Shown here: in pieces, positions 43,069 to 52,755 of the stretch
Numbering within the stretch: the stretch's first letter is position 1
Layout of the letters: every line of letters begins with the position of its first letter
Source: Verrucomicrobiaceae bacterium
GTDB lineage: Bacteria > Verrucomicrobiota > Verrucomicrobiia > Verrucomicrobiales > Verrucomicrobiaceae
NCBI GenBank assembly: GCA_016795465.1
Contig: JAEUHK010000046.1
Span: forward strand, 84,385 to 148,384
Direction: 5' to 3'
DNA length: 64,000 nucleotides
Position numbers and translations under genes: made by a program
The notes under the pieces: generated by a model
What the model was told of the DNA's origin: nothing
Database searches by the model: none
Seen by the model: only the letters and a program-made list of their open reading frames with translations

Positions 43069-43710
43069 ATGAAACTGCTCACTGCCTTCCTCGCCTTCGC
43101 TTCCACGATCACGTTTGCCGCCGACCAGCCGGACACCAGCGGGTGGAAGGACTTGTTTGCCGCGGACCTTTCGAATGCGGTGGATGCCTCCGGCTGGCAG
43201 TTTGATGGCAAGGAACTGGTGGCGAAGAACCATGACACGCTCTGGACGAAGGACTCGTATGGCGATTTCATCCTCGATCTGGAGTTCAAGGTGGCGAAGG
43301 AATCGAACAGCGGCGTCTTCCTGCGCAGCGGTGACATCAAGAACGTGCTCGCCGCGCTCGAAATCCAGGTCCACGAAAGCGCGGACGGCAGCAAGTATGG
43401 CATGCTGGGCGCGATCTACGACGCGATGTCGCCGGTGAAGAACGCGGCGAAGCCGGTGGGCGAGTGGAGCCGCTACACGATCACCTGCAAAGGCCCGCAG
43501 GTCACTGTCGTGCTGAATGGTGAGACGATCATCGATGCGAACCTCGACAACTGGCCTGAGACCGGCAAGAACCCGGACGGCACGCCGAACAAGTTCAAGA
43601 AGGCTCTCAAAGACTTCGCCCGCAGCGGCCCGATCGGCCTGCAAGGTCTTCACGGCAAGGCGCAGGCTCCGGTGTGGTATCGCAACCTGAAGATCAAGAC
43701 GCTGCAATAA
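43069..43710 (+). CDS. DUF1080 (3-keto-disaccharide hydrolase family) exported protein
   Basis: The 213-residue protein has a signal peptide (MKLLTAFLAFASTITFA) and a concanavalin-like DUF1080 domain. Typical pieces are GWKDLFAADLSN, WTKDSYGDFILDLEFKV, NSGVFLRSGD and GPIGLQGLHGKAQAPVWYRN. Some members hydrolyse 3-keto-glycosides; many are of unknown role. Its stop lies one base from the stop of the convergent TIG-domain gene. A second DUF1080 gene lies at 52756-53403 and the two are only moderately similar. Confidence 0.9.
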   Translation: MKLLTAFLAFASTITFAADQPDTSGWKDLFAADLSNAVDASGWQFDGKELVAKNHDTLWTKDSYGDFILDLEFKVAKESNSGVFLRSGDIKNVLAALEIQVHESADGSKYGMLGAIYDAMSPVKNAAKPVGEWSRYTITCKGPQVTVVLNGETIIDANLDNWPETGKNPDGTPNKFKKALKDFARSGPIGLQGLHGKAQAPVWYRNLKIKTLQ

Positions 43711-43711
43711 G

Positions 43712-45661
43712 TCACTTCTTCGCGAGCACGCGGAGGCGGATGGGATTGGACCAGACGATGAAGGTGGCGTCCTTCGGCGCTGCCTTGGTGGTGAGGTCCT
43801 TCACCGCCTTGTCGGCCTCCGCCTTGGTCTTTTCGGCCGTTTTGAGGAGTTCGGCGGCTTTCGGTGATGGGTCGGCCTTGGCCTTCGTGACGGCTTCAGC
43901 GGCCTCTTTGGCCTTCTTTTCGGCTTCGGCGAGCTCTTCGAGATTCCGGCGCACTTTCATCTTCGCGGGACCTTGAAGAATGAAGCCGTAATCGCCGGGT
44001 GCGAGCTTCAGCGTCTTCATGTCGAGCGTGAGTTTGCCATCGCTGGCCTTGGCCGCGATGTCGGCTTCGGGAGCCTTGGCAACATCGATGAGGCCGAGCG
44101 CCTTCAGTTTGAGCGCATCGGTGAACTCCGCATGGCGCACGGCCTTCAGCGCGATCTCGACTTTTCCATCAGCGGCGACTTCGATGAGGTCTTTTTGCAC
44201 GGTTTGAATCGCGGCAGGTGTGCTCAGGCTGCTGACGCCAATCGCGGGCGGCCCGGCGATGCGTTGGAGGAGGTTGTCACGCGTGGCATCGGCGAGGGCA
44301 AAGCTCACGCACTGGCTCTCCGGCACGCCGGAGACGAGCGAGGCACCCGCGGGAGCATCCGCGGCGGCTTGGAAGGCGATGAAGCCAATCGACTGGCCTT
44401 TGCCGATGAAGCCGCCGAGGCTGGTGACACCGGCGGGAAGCTTGTCCGCCTTCAGCTCGATGGCTTCGCTGAGCGATGTGCGGTTCAACGCAGCCACTTC
44501 GATGGCGTGCACACCGCCACGCAGCACGTTGGCGAAGCCGATCTCACCCGTCTTCGCATTCGCGGCCTTCGGCAGGATGGTGGGCAGCGCGAGGAGTCGC
44601 GTGCTGCCGGATGGCGTGACACGCAGTTCAAACTGCAGCGTGGTGGCAAAGGCATCGCTCAGCGTGATGCGGAAGGTGCCGTCGGCCTTCGCCTCGAAGG
44701 CGTAGGAGGGATCGCGGTTGTCGATTTTGATCGAGGGGGCAGGCGTGATGGCAGGCGCATCGGCCACCTCGGCCTGCGCGGTGGTGGTGCCGTCGGCTTT
44801 GAGGTTTTCGATGACGAGATGCGGATCGGTCGTGTGGCCGAGTTGATGCGAAAAGACCTCGGTGACGAACTTCTCGCCCGCTTTGAAGGCGAGGTCGAAG
44901 ACCTGCGGTGCATCGCTGAAGCTGCCTTTCACGGTCTCGTTGGTTTTGATGGGACGAACCGCAGGTGCCGCCGCAGCGCGGTTGTCTTTGGCTGGCTCGC
45001 CAAGGATGAGCCTGAAGCCGAAGTCATCGCCCACGCGATGCATGAGCTCGTGAACGCGAAGGCGGTAAGCACCATCCGCGGGCGCAGTGAAGGTCAAAAC
45101 GCCCTGCCGCGTGCGGGCGAGCTCGCGTCCGCGGTCGTCGAGCACGGCGGCGAGCAGTTCGGTGCGTGTGTCAAAGCGATGACCATCGAACGCGGCGCTG
45201 ATCCCCTGCCCTTTTTTCGCGTCGAAAACGAACCACAGCGGCGTGGTGGCCTTGAAGACACCCTCGATGGCCGAGCCGGGCTTCACGGGCTGCGCTTTGT
45301 CCGCTTTCCCATTCGTGCCGGTGCTGACGATGGTCTCGTGCGGGCTGACCTGGAACACACGCGGATTGCTGACGCCGTAACGACCGATGAAACGCAGGTC
45401 ATGGATGCCTGCGGGCAGATCGGCGGGCAAAGCGAGGCTGGCCTTGGTGCTCGTGGTGATGGGAATCTGCCTGCCAGCGATCATCACGGCCAGCGGCGCA
45501 TCGAGATCCGTGCCGCGCAGCGAAAGCTCGACAGTGGAGCCGGGCTTTCCGCCGAGCGGCGTGATGCTGGTGAGCACCGGCGAGGGAAAGGCAGCCTGTG
45601 AATACGCGGAAGGCGCGATGACGAGAACGAGCGCGGCGAGGGAAAAACGGAAGATCGACAT
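43712..45661 (-). CDS. Large exported protein with TIG/IPT-like N-terminal domain
   Basis: The 649-residue protein has a signal peptide (MSIFRFSLAALVLVIAPSAYS) and an IPT/TIG-like beta domain (SPVLTSITPLGGKPGSTVEL then GTDLDAP). Bacterial pre-peptidase-like beta modules follow (YRLRVHELMHRVGDDFGFR). Near the C terminus an Ala/Lys/Glu-rich coiled coil of about 60 residues occurs (EELAEAEKKAKEAAEAV). Such proteins are common beside DUF1501/DUF1553 genes in Planctomycetes/Verrucomicrobia and are thought to be cell-surface binding proteins; no enzyme motif is visible. Confidence 0.8.
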   Translation of the reverse strand: MSIFRFSLAALVLVIAPSAYSQAAFPSPVLTSITPLGGKPGSTVELSLRGTDLDAPLAVMIAGRQIPITTSTKASLALPADLPAGIHDLRFIGRYGVSNPRVFQVSPHETIVSTGTNGKADKAQPVKPGSAIEGVFKATTPLWFVFDAKKGQGISAAFDGHRFDTRTELLAAVLDDRGRELARTRQGVLTFTAPADGAYRLRVHELMHRVGDDFGFRLILGEPAKDNRAAAAPAVRPIKTNETVKGSFSDAPQVFDLAFKAGEKFVTEVFSHQLGHTTDPHLVIENLKADGTTTAQAEVADAPAITPAPSIKIDNRDPSYAFEAKADGTFRITLSDAFATTLQFELRVTPSGSTRLLALPTILPKAANAKTGEIGFANVLRGGVHAIEVAALNRTSLSEAIELKADKLPAGVTSLGGFIGKGQSIGFIAFQAAADAPAGASLVSGVPESQCVSFALADATRDNLLQRIAGPPAIGVSSLSTPAAIQTVQKDLIEVAADGKVEIALKAVRHAEFTDALKLKALGLIDVAKAPEADIAAKASDGKLTLDMKTLKLAPGDYGFILQGPAKMKVRRNLEELAEAEKKAKEAAEAVTKAKADPSPKAAELLKTAEKTKAEADKAVKDLTTKAAPKDATFIVWSNPIRLRVLAKK

Positions 45662-45779
45662 GAGATGGCAAACCTACGCCCTTCACGAGGCCGCTTTTCC
45701 ACCGATGGCGAGGTTCGCAGGCCTCAGCGGGATGAAGTTTCGCATGGCGTGGCAGGGCCTGGCGGCTAAGAAGGGCGCA

Positions 45780-47234
45780 ATGATGTCTTTTGATCCCTTT
45801 TTGAGCCGCAGGAGCCGCGCCATCGTGATTTGCGCGGTGATGCTGCCAGCCGCTGGATGCTCGTTTTTCAAGCCGCTGGGCACAAAGCGCATGAACGCGG
45901 ACCTGCTGGCAGTGCAAGGCACGGCTCCCGACCGCTGGGTGATGCTGCCTAAGCCTCCGCAACGAGCGGCCACGGGCTGGCTGGATGATTTTGGCAGCGC
46001 GAAGCTGAAGGCGTTGGTGAATCGCGCCATCACCGCGAACCCCAGCCTGAAGGCCGCGGAGGCACGCGTGCGGCAGGCCCGGGCGCAGGTCATTCAGGAA
46101 GGTGCGTCGCTTTTCCCGCAAGCCACCGCGAATGGCTTTGCAAGCCGTGCGCAGGCTCCGGGCGACCAGCGCTTCGCGGGCATCAACCAGATCGCGAACC
46201 GCTTCAACTGGACGGTGAACGTGGCTTGGGATGTGGATTTCTGGGGCGTGGTGGCGGATGGCCGCCGTGCCGCGGTGGCTCGCATGGAGGCGAGCGATGA
46301 GACCTGGCATGCAGCGCGGCTTTCTCTCGCGGCGAACACGGTGCAGACGGCGGTGACACTTGCGGAGGCCGAGAGCCTGCGGCGTTTGGCGGAAGAAAAC
46401 ATCCGCGTGCGCAAAACGCAGCTCGGCATCCTCGAACGCCAGCTCGACCGCGGGATCGACCCGGAACGTGCTGCGCTGGATGTGACGCTGAGCCGCGCCG
46501 ACCTCGCGCGTGCGGAATCGACGCTGCAACAACGCGGCCGCACGGCCGATGAGACCCGCCGTGCGCTCGAAGCACTGCTTGGCGATTATCCCGCCGGCAA
46601 AGAAGGTGGCATGGGCACGCTGCCAGACCTGCATCGCGGTGTGCCAGCGGGGCTGCCTTCGGAGATGCTGCTACGCCGGCCGGATCTGCGTGCCGCGGAG
46701 CGTCGCGTGGCGGCAGCGCTGGCGGATGAGAGCTCGGCGAAGAAAGCGCTGCTGCCGAGTTTTCGCATCACGGGGGCGTTTGGGCGCACGTCGCAGCAAT
46801 TGCACCAGTTGATCCGGCCTGAGTCGGCGCTTTGGAATCTCGGCACGCAGGCCGCGCAGACGCTTTTCCAAGGCGGCAGGCTGAAAGCGGGCATCGACCT
46901 CGAACGCGCCCGCTACGATGAAAACCTGCAAACCTATGCAAACAGCGTGCTGACGGCGTTTCGCGAGGTGGAGACGGCGCTGGCCGCCGAGCAGTTCCTC
47001 ACCGCGCAGGAGTCTGCACTCCAGCAGGCGGCCTCGCTGGCATCGCAGGCGGAGAAACTGGCTTTGGGCCAGTATGAAAAAGGCCTCAGCGATGTGCTCA
47101 CCCTGCTCGACACACGCCAGCGCACCTTTGACGCTGAAAGCGCCCTGATCGCGGTGAAGGCCCAGCGGCTGCGGAACCGCGCTGCGCTGCATCTGGCATT
47201 GGGTGGCGATTTCTCCTCGACGGCGACGCCCTGA
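45780..47234 (+). CDS. NodT/OprM-family outer membrane efflux lipoprotein
   Basis: The 484-residue TolC-like protein starts MMSFDPF and has a lipobox MLPAAGC (C27). Two outer-membrane-efflux repeats follow: LKALVNRAITANPSLKAAEARVRQARAQ in the first half (quoted as ALVNRAITANPSLKAAEARV) and LVLxxPDLRAAE-type LLRRPDLRAAERRVAAA in the second. NodT-family signatures WDVDFWGVVADG and QYEKGLSDVLTLLDTRQ are present. It would form the outer-membrane channel of an RND or MFP pump, whose inner-membrane partners are not in this window. Confidence 0.92.
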   Translation: MMSFDPFLSRRSRAIVICAVMLPAAGCSFFKPLGTKRMNADLLAVQGTAPDRWVMLPKPPQRAATGWLDDFGSAKLKALVNRAITANPSLKAAEARVRQARAQVIQEGASLFPQATANGFASRAQAPGDQRFAGINQIANRFNWTVNVAWDVDFWGVVADGRRAAVARMEASDETWHAARLSLAANTVQTAVTLAEAESLRRLAEENIRVRKTQLGILERQLDRGIDPERAALDVTLSRADLARAESTLQQRGRTADETRRALEALLGDYPAGKEGGMGTLPDLHRGVPAGLPSEMLLRRPDLRAAERRVAAALADESSAKKALLPSFRITGAFGRTSQQLHQLIRPESALWNLGTQAAQTLFQGGRLKAGIDLERARYDENLQTYANSVLTAFREVETALAAEQFLTAQESALQQAASLASQAEKLALGQYEKGLSDVLTLLDTRQRTFDAESALIAVKAQRLRNRAALHLALGGDFSSTATP

Positions 47235-47311
47235 CAAGAGGCTCAAAGCAACGATTTTTTGCTTCGCGGGCCAAGGGCGAGCCGCTATGCTCGCGGCTCG
47301 AAAAAACCACC

Positions 47312-48808
47312 ATGACCGACCCGACCACGCCCGACCTGCTGAACTGGCCGATGAATGGAGTGCGCCTCACACGACTGGACGCGGCTCTGATCTTCGGCGG
47401 CGCGGTGCTCGTGGCGGCCGCGGCGGTGTTTGTGGTTCTCAAGCTGAACCTGGGCATCGCGATGGACGCGCCGGACTCGAAGCGAAAGTTTCACGAGAAG
47501 CCGATTCCGCGGCTCGGCGGCGGCCCGATCTTCCTGACGCTCTGCCTGGGCGCCATCGCCGCATGGATGATGGGCGCGGTGCAGTGGACCCGCTGGCTGC
47601 CGGTGGCGATCTGCAACACGCTGATCTTCAGCGTGGGCTTCGTCGATGACCTGAAGCCGCTCGGTGCCCGTGTGAAGCTGGTGGGGCAGCTCGGCACGGC
47701 GATGATTTTGTATTCCATGGGCGTCTCGATGGACGTGCTGAGCAGTCCTTTCGGAGAAGGCTCCATCTCACTCGGCTGGCTGGCGCTTCCGCTCACGCTG
47801 CTGTGGCTGGTGGCCATCCCGAACATTGTGAACCTGATCGATGGCATGGACGGTCTCGCGGGCGGCTTTGGCATGTTTTTGTGCCTCACGATGGCCTTCA
47901 TCGGGCACTATCAAGGCCAGCCGGATGTGGCGGCGGTATCGTTGACGATGGCGGGTGCTCTTGGCGGCTTTTTGATCTTCAATCTGCCGCCTGCAAAAAT
48001 TTTCCTCGGCGATGGCGGAGCCTATTTGATCGGCTTTTTCATCGCCTCGGTGTCGCTGCTTTCATCCAACAAGGGCTCGGTGATCGGTGCCCTGCTCGTC
48101 GTGGTGATCGCGCTCGGTGTGCCGATCCTCGACACGACCTTTGCCATCCTCCGCCGGGCAATCCGCGGCGTGCCGATCTTCCGTGCCGATGCCGAACACA
48201 TCCACCACCGCCTTATCCTGCTGGGTTACAGCAAAGGCCGAGCCCTCGTGGCGATGTACACGGTGTGCCTCGTGCTCAGTCTCGCCGGCATCAGCATCCT
48301 GCTCACGAAGGGTCTGGCCCTGCCGGTGAGCGGCGCGATCCTTTTCCTGCTGGCCGTGGCCGGCGCCCGCTACCTGGGCTATGTGCGCAGCTTTGGAAAC
48401 CTGCGCCAGCAACTCCGCGAAACGCTGGAGCGCCGCCGCGTGCGCGAGTACTTCCGTGCTCGCGGCCGCGTGCTGGATTTCGAAGTGGAGCGCAGCGCGG
48501 ACATCGCAGGTTTCGAGAGTTCCTTTCTGCATGCGATCGACCGGATGAATGTCTCCCTGAAGCCCGGGGCGGACCGCGTGGAGACCCGCCTCGATCTCAG
48601 CTCCGGCAGGATGCTCGTGCTCTATCATCCGGCGGATCGTGAATCACCGGCGGAATGGCGTATGCGCCTCGATGAGCTTCTTCCCTCCCTCGAAGGCTGC
48701 CTCGTCCGCTGGCACGCGCTTCCTGATTGCCTCACGGGCAATCTGATCGAGCCCGAAAGCACCGCCACGCCGGGAGCCGATGACTCCCGCCGGGCTGCCA
48801 CCGCCTGA
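47312..48808 (+). CDS. WecA-like undecaprenyl-phosphate sugar-1-phosphate transferase with C-terminal extension
   Basis: The 498-residue polytopic protein of the MraY/WecA family transfers a sugar-1-phosphate to undecaprenyl phosphate at the start of O-antigen or exopolysaccharide synthesis. Signatures are KRKFHEKPIPRLGG, SVGFVDDLKPLG, NLIDGMDGLAGGFG, KIFLGDGGAYLIGF and ADAEHIHHRLI. About 130 extra cytoplasmic residues follow the last helix, which is longer than usual and not recognised. An 8-bp hairpin (47278-47300) lies just before the start. The O-antigen-ligase-like gene follows 17 bp later. Confidence 0.93.
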   Translation: MTDPTTPDLLNWPMNGVRLTRLDAALIFGGAVLVAAAAVFVVLKLNLGIAMDAPDSKRKFHEKPIPRLGGGPIFLTLCLGAIAAWMMGAVQWTRWLPVAICNTLIFSVGFVDDLKPLGARVKLVGQLGTAMILYSMGVSMDVLSSPFGEGSISLGWLALPLTLLWLVAIPNIVNLIDGMDGLAGGFGMFLCLTMAFIGHYQGQPDVAAVSLTMAGALGGFLIFNLPPAKIFLGDGGAYLIGFFIASVSLLSSNKGSVIGALLVVVIALGVPILDTTFAILRRAIRGVPIFRADAEHIHHRLILLGYSKGRALVAMYTVCLVLSLAGISILLTKGLALPVSGAILFLLAVAGARYLGYVRSFGNLRQQLRETLERRRVREYFRARGRVLDFEVERSADIAGFESSFLHAIDRMNVSLKPGADRVETRLDLSSGRMLVLYHPADRESPAEWRMRLDELLPSLEGCLVRWHALPDCLTGNLIEPESTATPGADDSRRAATA

Positions 48809-48825
48809 ACCCCCTTCCCTTTTTC

Positions 48826-51399
48826 ATGGAATTCAAACCAGTCTTCGAAGACTCCGAACCCAAGCACCGCTCGATGCCACGTCTGGCGGCGGAGGATGGC
48901 AGCATCGCCGAGGAGGTGGTGACGCCACCGGTGGTCATGGATGAAGGCGATGAGGATGAGGGCTCGTCTTCGAGCTCTGCCAGCAACCACGAACTCGACG
49001 GGCCGGGCTGGCATGGGTGGATCTTTGCCCTCGCGCCGCTGCTGGCGGTGGTGCTGGGCAGTGCGTATGCCCCATGGGCACGCGGCATCGCCGCCCTGCT
49101 GCTCGGCGGGGTGATGCTGGCCTTTCCGGTGCGCAGGCGGCTGCCAAAGGTGGCCCTCATCGCCCTCGCCGGGGCCGCGCTGGCCCCGCTGCTGGCCTTT
49201 TTGCCGCAATCCTTTCACGGAGCGATGCCCTGGCGCGAAACGCTGGCCAACGACTGGGGCCTGCAACTCGGCAATATGGTCACGCCGCAGCCATGGGTGA
49301 CCTTTGAGTCATGGGCCTACTTTGCCACGGGCATGCTCTGGCTGGCCTGGTGCATCGGCCGCGGCTTCTCGCAGGCCCAACGCAGCACCATGGTGCGGGC
49401 GCTGGCGGCGGGCGGCGTCTTCATCTGCTGGCTGACGATCGTGGAGCACCTCAAGCTCATGCCAATCACCTGGTGGCCACGGCATCAGGACTGGGGTGAG
49501 GGCTTCGGCCCCTTCCCGAACCGCAATCACATCAGCGGCCTCGCCGCCATCACCGGCGTGCTCTGCGCGGCATCTGCCTACGACGCGAACCGCCGCAAGC
49601 AGCGCTCATGGCTCTTCTTTGCCATCGGCTTCTTCATTCCCGCCACCGCCATCTTCATGAACACCTCCCGCGCCGGCCTCATCCTGCTCTTTCTGGGCAT
49701 GACGCTGTGGCTGGGCTTCTCGGCCATGCGCCGCGGCTTCTTCCGGAAGATGGCTGTCACAGCCTCCATTGTGCTGATGATCGTCGCCACGCTGTATCTG
49801 TCCCGCGGCGGCGTCTCAAACCGCCTTCAGGAGGGCGGAGCTGCCGCGCTCGTTCAGACTGACACGCGTTCTACCCTCTACCGGCACACGATGCAGATCA
49901 CCAGCGCGGCACCTTGGCTGGGCATGGGCTTCGGGAACTTCGACACCGTTTTTGCCCTCGCCACCGGCACCCATGATCCGGTGCTGCCCCATGACCCGCG
50001 TATGCGGGCGCTGCACCCCGAAAGCAGTGTCCTCACGATCCTCGGCGAAGGTGGTCTCTCCACTTTCGTGCCGTGTTTGCTGCTGCTCGCCTGGTTGCTG
50101 CGCTCCAGCGGACCGTGGTTCGGCAAAAAATCCAAGGACCGTGCCCGGCGCAATGACCGGCGCATCCGCAACAGCGCCGCCATCGCCGTGCTGCTGGGCC
50201 TGCTGCATGGCATTTTTGATGTGCCAATGAGCAACATGACCTTCTTCGCGGTCGTCTCACTGCTCGCCGCCACTGCCATCCGCCCGCGCCGACTGCCCAC
50301 CGCCTCATCCCTCGTGGACAAATCGCTCATGGGAGCCGCTGGCCTGGCCGTCATCACACTCGGTGCCTCCTGGATGCTGGTGGCCTTTGGCAATCCGGTG
50401 CTGCCCGGCAGCAGTTCCGCCCGCATGCTGCGGATGCAGGCTCGTGAGCTGGCCAATTCCGGCGCCGCCGCCGATGCCATGCCCCTCATCGACCGCGCCA
50501 TCGCCATGCGCCCGCTCGATTTCACGCTCTACTTTGAGCGTGCGGAGATCCGCCTCGTGCTGCGCCAAGACTATGAAGATGCGCTGCTCGATTTCACCCG
50601 CGCACGCGCCCTCGAGCCCTTCTACGCCTACATGTGCTACACCGAGGGCCTGCGCTGGCTGGCATCGCCGAAGCCTGAGAATGCCATCCTCGGCTGGCGT
50701 GAGTTTTTGCGCCGGTTCCCCGCCGCCGGGCCCGGCCAGCACGGCTACTACCGGCAGATGATCAACCACGCCGTCAACGTCCCCGAGTTGCGCGAGCAGG
50801 TGTGGAGGCTCGCCAGCGGGAAGCTCGACCTCCAGCTCGACTACCTCGCCAGCGTGAACACCCGCGAGGACTTCGATCGCTGCCTGCGCGAGATCCTCAC
50901 CCGCACGCCGGACCTCGGCACGCTCGAATCCTCCCAGCGCATCATCCTTTTCGACATGTGGGGCCGTCTTGGCGACCAGGATGCCCTCATGGCCGCCATC
51001 GAGTCGAACAAAACGTGGGAACGTGACGGCGGATGGAAGCTCCTCGCCGCGCATTACGCGAAGAAATCGGACTTCAAGCGTGCCTGCGAGCTCGCCTCCA
51101 TTTACCTGCCCTCCCTGCTCCGCACCGCCCCCGGCACCAGCACGGATGTGCAGGCACTTGAGCGAGCCTTCCTCTTCAATCCGCTCGATGCACGACTCGG
51201 CATCGACCTCTTCCAGGCCTACAAAAACCGCAACGAGCTCGACATGGCCATTCGCACCCTCGAAAAGGTGCGCAGCACCACCAATCCACCCGCCTACCTC
51301 CATCAGGAACTGGCTGCCATCTACATGGCCAAAGAAGACTTCCGCCGGGCGTGGGAATCCTTCAGCCAGGCAATGAACCAGCCGGGCAACAATCGCTAA
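48826..51399 (+). CDS. O-antigen ligase/polymerase-like membrane protein with C-terminal repeats
   Basis: The 857-residue protein has an acidic N-terminal tail, then about a dozen membrane helices. A Wzy_C/O-antigen-ligase region contains NRNHISGLAAITGVLCA, FMNTSRAGLILLFLGM and LGMGFGNFDTVFALATG. The C-terminal 350 residues are soluble and TPR-like (ALLDFTRARALEPFYAY; LEKVRSTTNPPAYLHQELA). It probably joins or ligates repeat units of a surface polysaccharide. It is 17 bp downstream of the WecA-like gene and likely acts in the same pathway. Confidence 0.88.
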   Translation: MEFKPVFEDSEPKHRSMPRLAAEDGSIAEEVVTPPVVMDEGDEDEGSSSSSASNHELDGPGWHGWIFALAPLLAVVLGSAYAPWARGIAALLLGGVMLAFPVRRRLPKVALIALAGAALAPLLAFLPQSFHGAMPWRETLANDWGLQLGNMVTPQPWVTFESWAYFATGMLWLAWCIGRGFSQAQRSTMVRALAAGGVFICWLTIVEHLKLMPITWWPRHQDWGEGFGPFPNRNHISGLAAITGVLCAASAYDANRRKQRSWLFFAIGFFIPATAIFMNTSRAGLILLFLGMTLWLGFSAMRRGFFRKMAVTASIVLMIVATLYLSRGGVSNRLQEGGAAALVQTDTRSTLYRHTMQITSAAPWLGMGFGNFDTVFALATGTHDPVLPHDPRMRALHPESSVLTILGEGGLSTFVPCLLLLAWLLRSSGPWFGKKSKDRARRNDRRIRNSAAIAVLLGLLHGIFDVPMSNMTFFAVVSLLAATAIRPRRLPTASSLVDKSLMGAAGLAVITLGASWMLVAFGNPVLPGSSSARMLRMQARELANSGAAADAMPLIDRAIAMRPLDFTLYFERAEIRLVLRQDYEDALLDFTRARALEPFYAYMCYTEGLRWLASPKPENAILGWREFLRRFPAAGPGQHGYYRQMINHAVNVPELREQVWRLASGKLDLQLDYLASVNTREDFDRCLREILTRTPDLGTLESSQRIILFDMWGRLGDQDALMAAIESNKTWERDGGWKLLAAHYAKKSDFKRACELASIYLPSLLRTAPGTSTDVQALERAFLFNPLDARLGIDLFQAYKNRNELDMAIRTLEKVRSTTNPPAYLHQELAAIYMAKEDFRRAWESFSQAMNQPGNNR

Positions 51400-51409
51400 G
51401 GCAGCCTGC

Positions 51410-52660
51410 TTACTCGAAGTTCTTCGTGCCGATGTCCGAGCGGCGTTGCAGGCCGTCAAAGATCACCTTGCGGCTCTCCGCGTAGGCCTTGTCACGCGCC
51501 TCGTGACGCGTGCCGCCCTGCGCCACGATGGCCAGCACGCGGCCGCCATTCGTCTCAAACTGGCCCGCGGCATTCCGTTTCGTGCCGCAGTGATACACGC
51601 GGGCACCGCTGACGGCTTCGAGACCGCTGATGACATCGCCGTTGCGTGACGACGCCGGATAACCGGCGCTCGCCGAGATCAGGCAGATGCTCCAGCCGGG
51701 AGCAAACTGGATCAAATCAGGCTTCAGCGTGCCTTTCGCGGCCTCGAAGGCATAGTTCGCGAAATCACCGCGCACCATCGGCAGCACCGCCTCGGCCTCG
51801 GGATCACCGAATCGGCAGTTGTATTCGATCACCTGCGGTCCGGTGGGCGTCAGCATGAGGCCGAAGTAGAGGAAGCCGCGGTAGGTCAGCCCATCTTTGC
51901 GGATGCCCTGAACGGTTGGCTGCACGATCTCGCGTTCGATGCGCTGCATCAGAGCGGGATCGGCGAGTTCGAGCGAAGCCACGGCGCCCATGCCGCCGGT
52001 GTTGGGACCTTCGTCGTTGTCGCGGATGCGTTTGTAGTCACGCGCCGGCATGAGGATCTGGTAGGCATCATCGCACACGGAGGCGAAAACGGAGATCTCA
52101 GGGCCGGTGAGGCATTTCTCGACCAGGAGGTCGCCCGCGCCAAAGCAGCGCTTTTCCATCACGTCGTCGATGAATTGCTCCGCCTCTTCCTTCGTCGTGC
52201 AAACCGCCACGCCCTTGCCAGCGGCCAGACCGTCGAATTTCAGCACGATGGGCACTTCGGTGAGCGCGGCCTTCGCCTCCGCAGCATTCGTGCAGATGGT
52301 GAAATCGGCCGTCGGGATGCCGTGACGTTTGAGAAACTTCTTCGCAAAGCCCTTCGAGGCTTCCAACTGCGCGATTTCCTTCCGCGGGCCCCAGCACGGG
52401 ATGCCCGCCTCGGCGCAAAGGTTCGACAGACCGGCATCCTTCACCAGCAGCGCTTCTTCGCCCGCCATGCAGAGGTCGATGGCGTTCGCCTTCATCCAGG
52501 TGATCAGCTCCGCCAGGCCGGCCACGTCCACCCGCGTCGCCAGCGTGGCGATGGCATCGCTGCCGGGATACGCGAAGAGTTCATGCTTCTGCGGCGATTC
52601 GCTGAGAGCCGTGAGGAGCGCGTGCTCGCGCCCGCCTTTGCCTGTGACGAGGATTTTCAT
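51410..52660 (-). CDS. purD: Phosphoribosylamine--glycine ligase
   Basis: PurD forms GAR from phosphoribosylamine and glycine in purine synthesis. The 416-residue ATP-grasp protein begins MKILVTGKGGREHALLTAL and has the ATP-grasp core (VLKFDGLAAGKGVAVC, GPEISVFASVCDD). The PurD signature RFGDPEAEAVLPMVRGDF follows, and its C-terminal domain is intact. The start is the ATG at 52660. It is convergent with the O-antigen-ligase gene and divergent from the DUF1080 gene. Confidence 0.97.
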   Translation of the reverse strand: MKILVTGKGGREHALLTALSESPQKHELFAYPGSDAIATLATRVDVAGLAELITWMKANAIDLCMAGEEALLVKDAGLSNLCAEAGIPCWGPRKEIAQLEASKGFAKKFLKRHGIPTADFTICTNAAEAKAALTEVPIVLKFDGLAAGKGVAVCTTKEEAEQFIDDVMEKRCFGAGDLLVEKCLTGPEISVFASVCDDAYQILMPARDYKRIRDNDEGPNTGGMGAVASLELADPALMQRIEREIVQPTVQGIRKDGLTYRGFLYFGLMLTPTGPQVIEYNCRFGDPEAEAVLPMVRGDFANYAFEAAKGTLKPDLIQFAPGWSICLISASAGYPASSRNGDVISGLEAVSGARVYHCGTKRNAAGQFETNGGRVLAIVAQGGTRHEARDKAYAESRKVIFDGLQRRSDIGTKNFE

Positions 52661-52755
52661 GGGGCGCGTTCCTTAGCGTGCCCTCCGGCAGGCGCAAATC
52701 AGGTTTTGGTCCGCTAGACAGCATGGCGGCCTCGCGTTAAAAACGCCCCCTCACC

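Noticed and set aside
47278..47300. 8-bp hairpin CGAGCCGC/GCGGCTCG followed by six A residues, just before the WecA-like gene
   Set aside because: Considered as a terminator of the efflux gene. The required T-tract is absent on the plus strand, and for the minus strand there is no gene ending there. It may affect translation initiation but nothing supports that.
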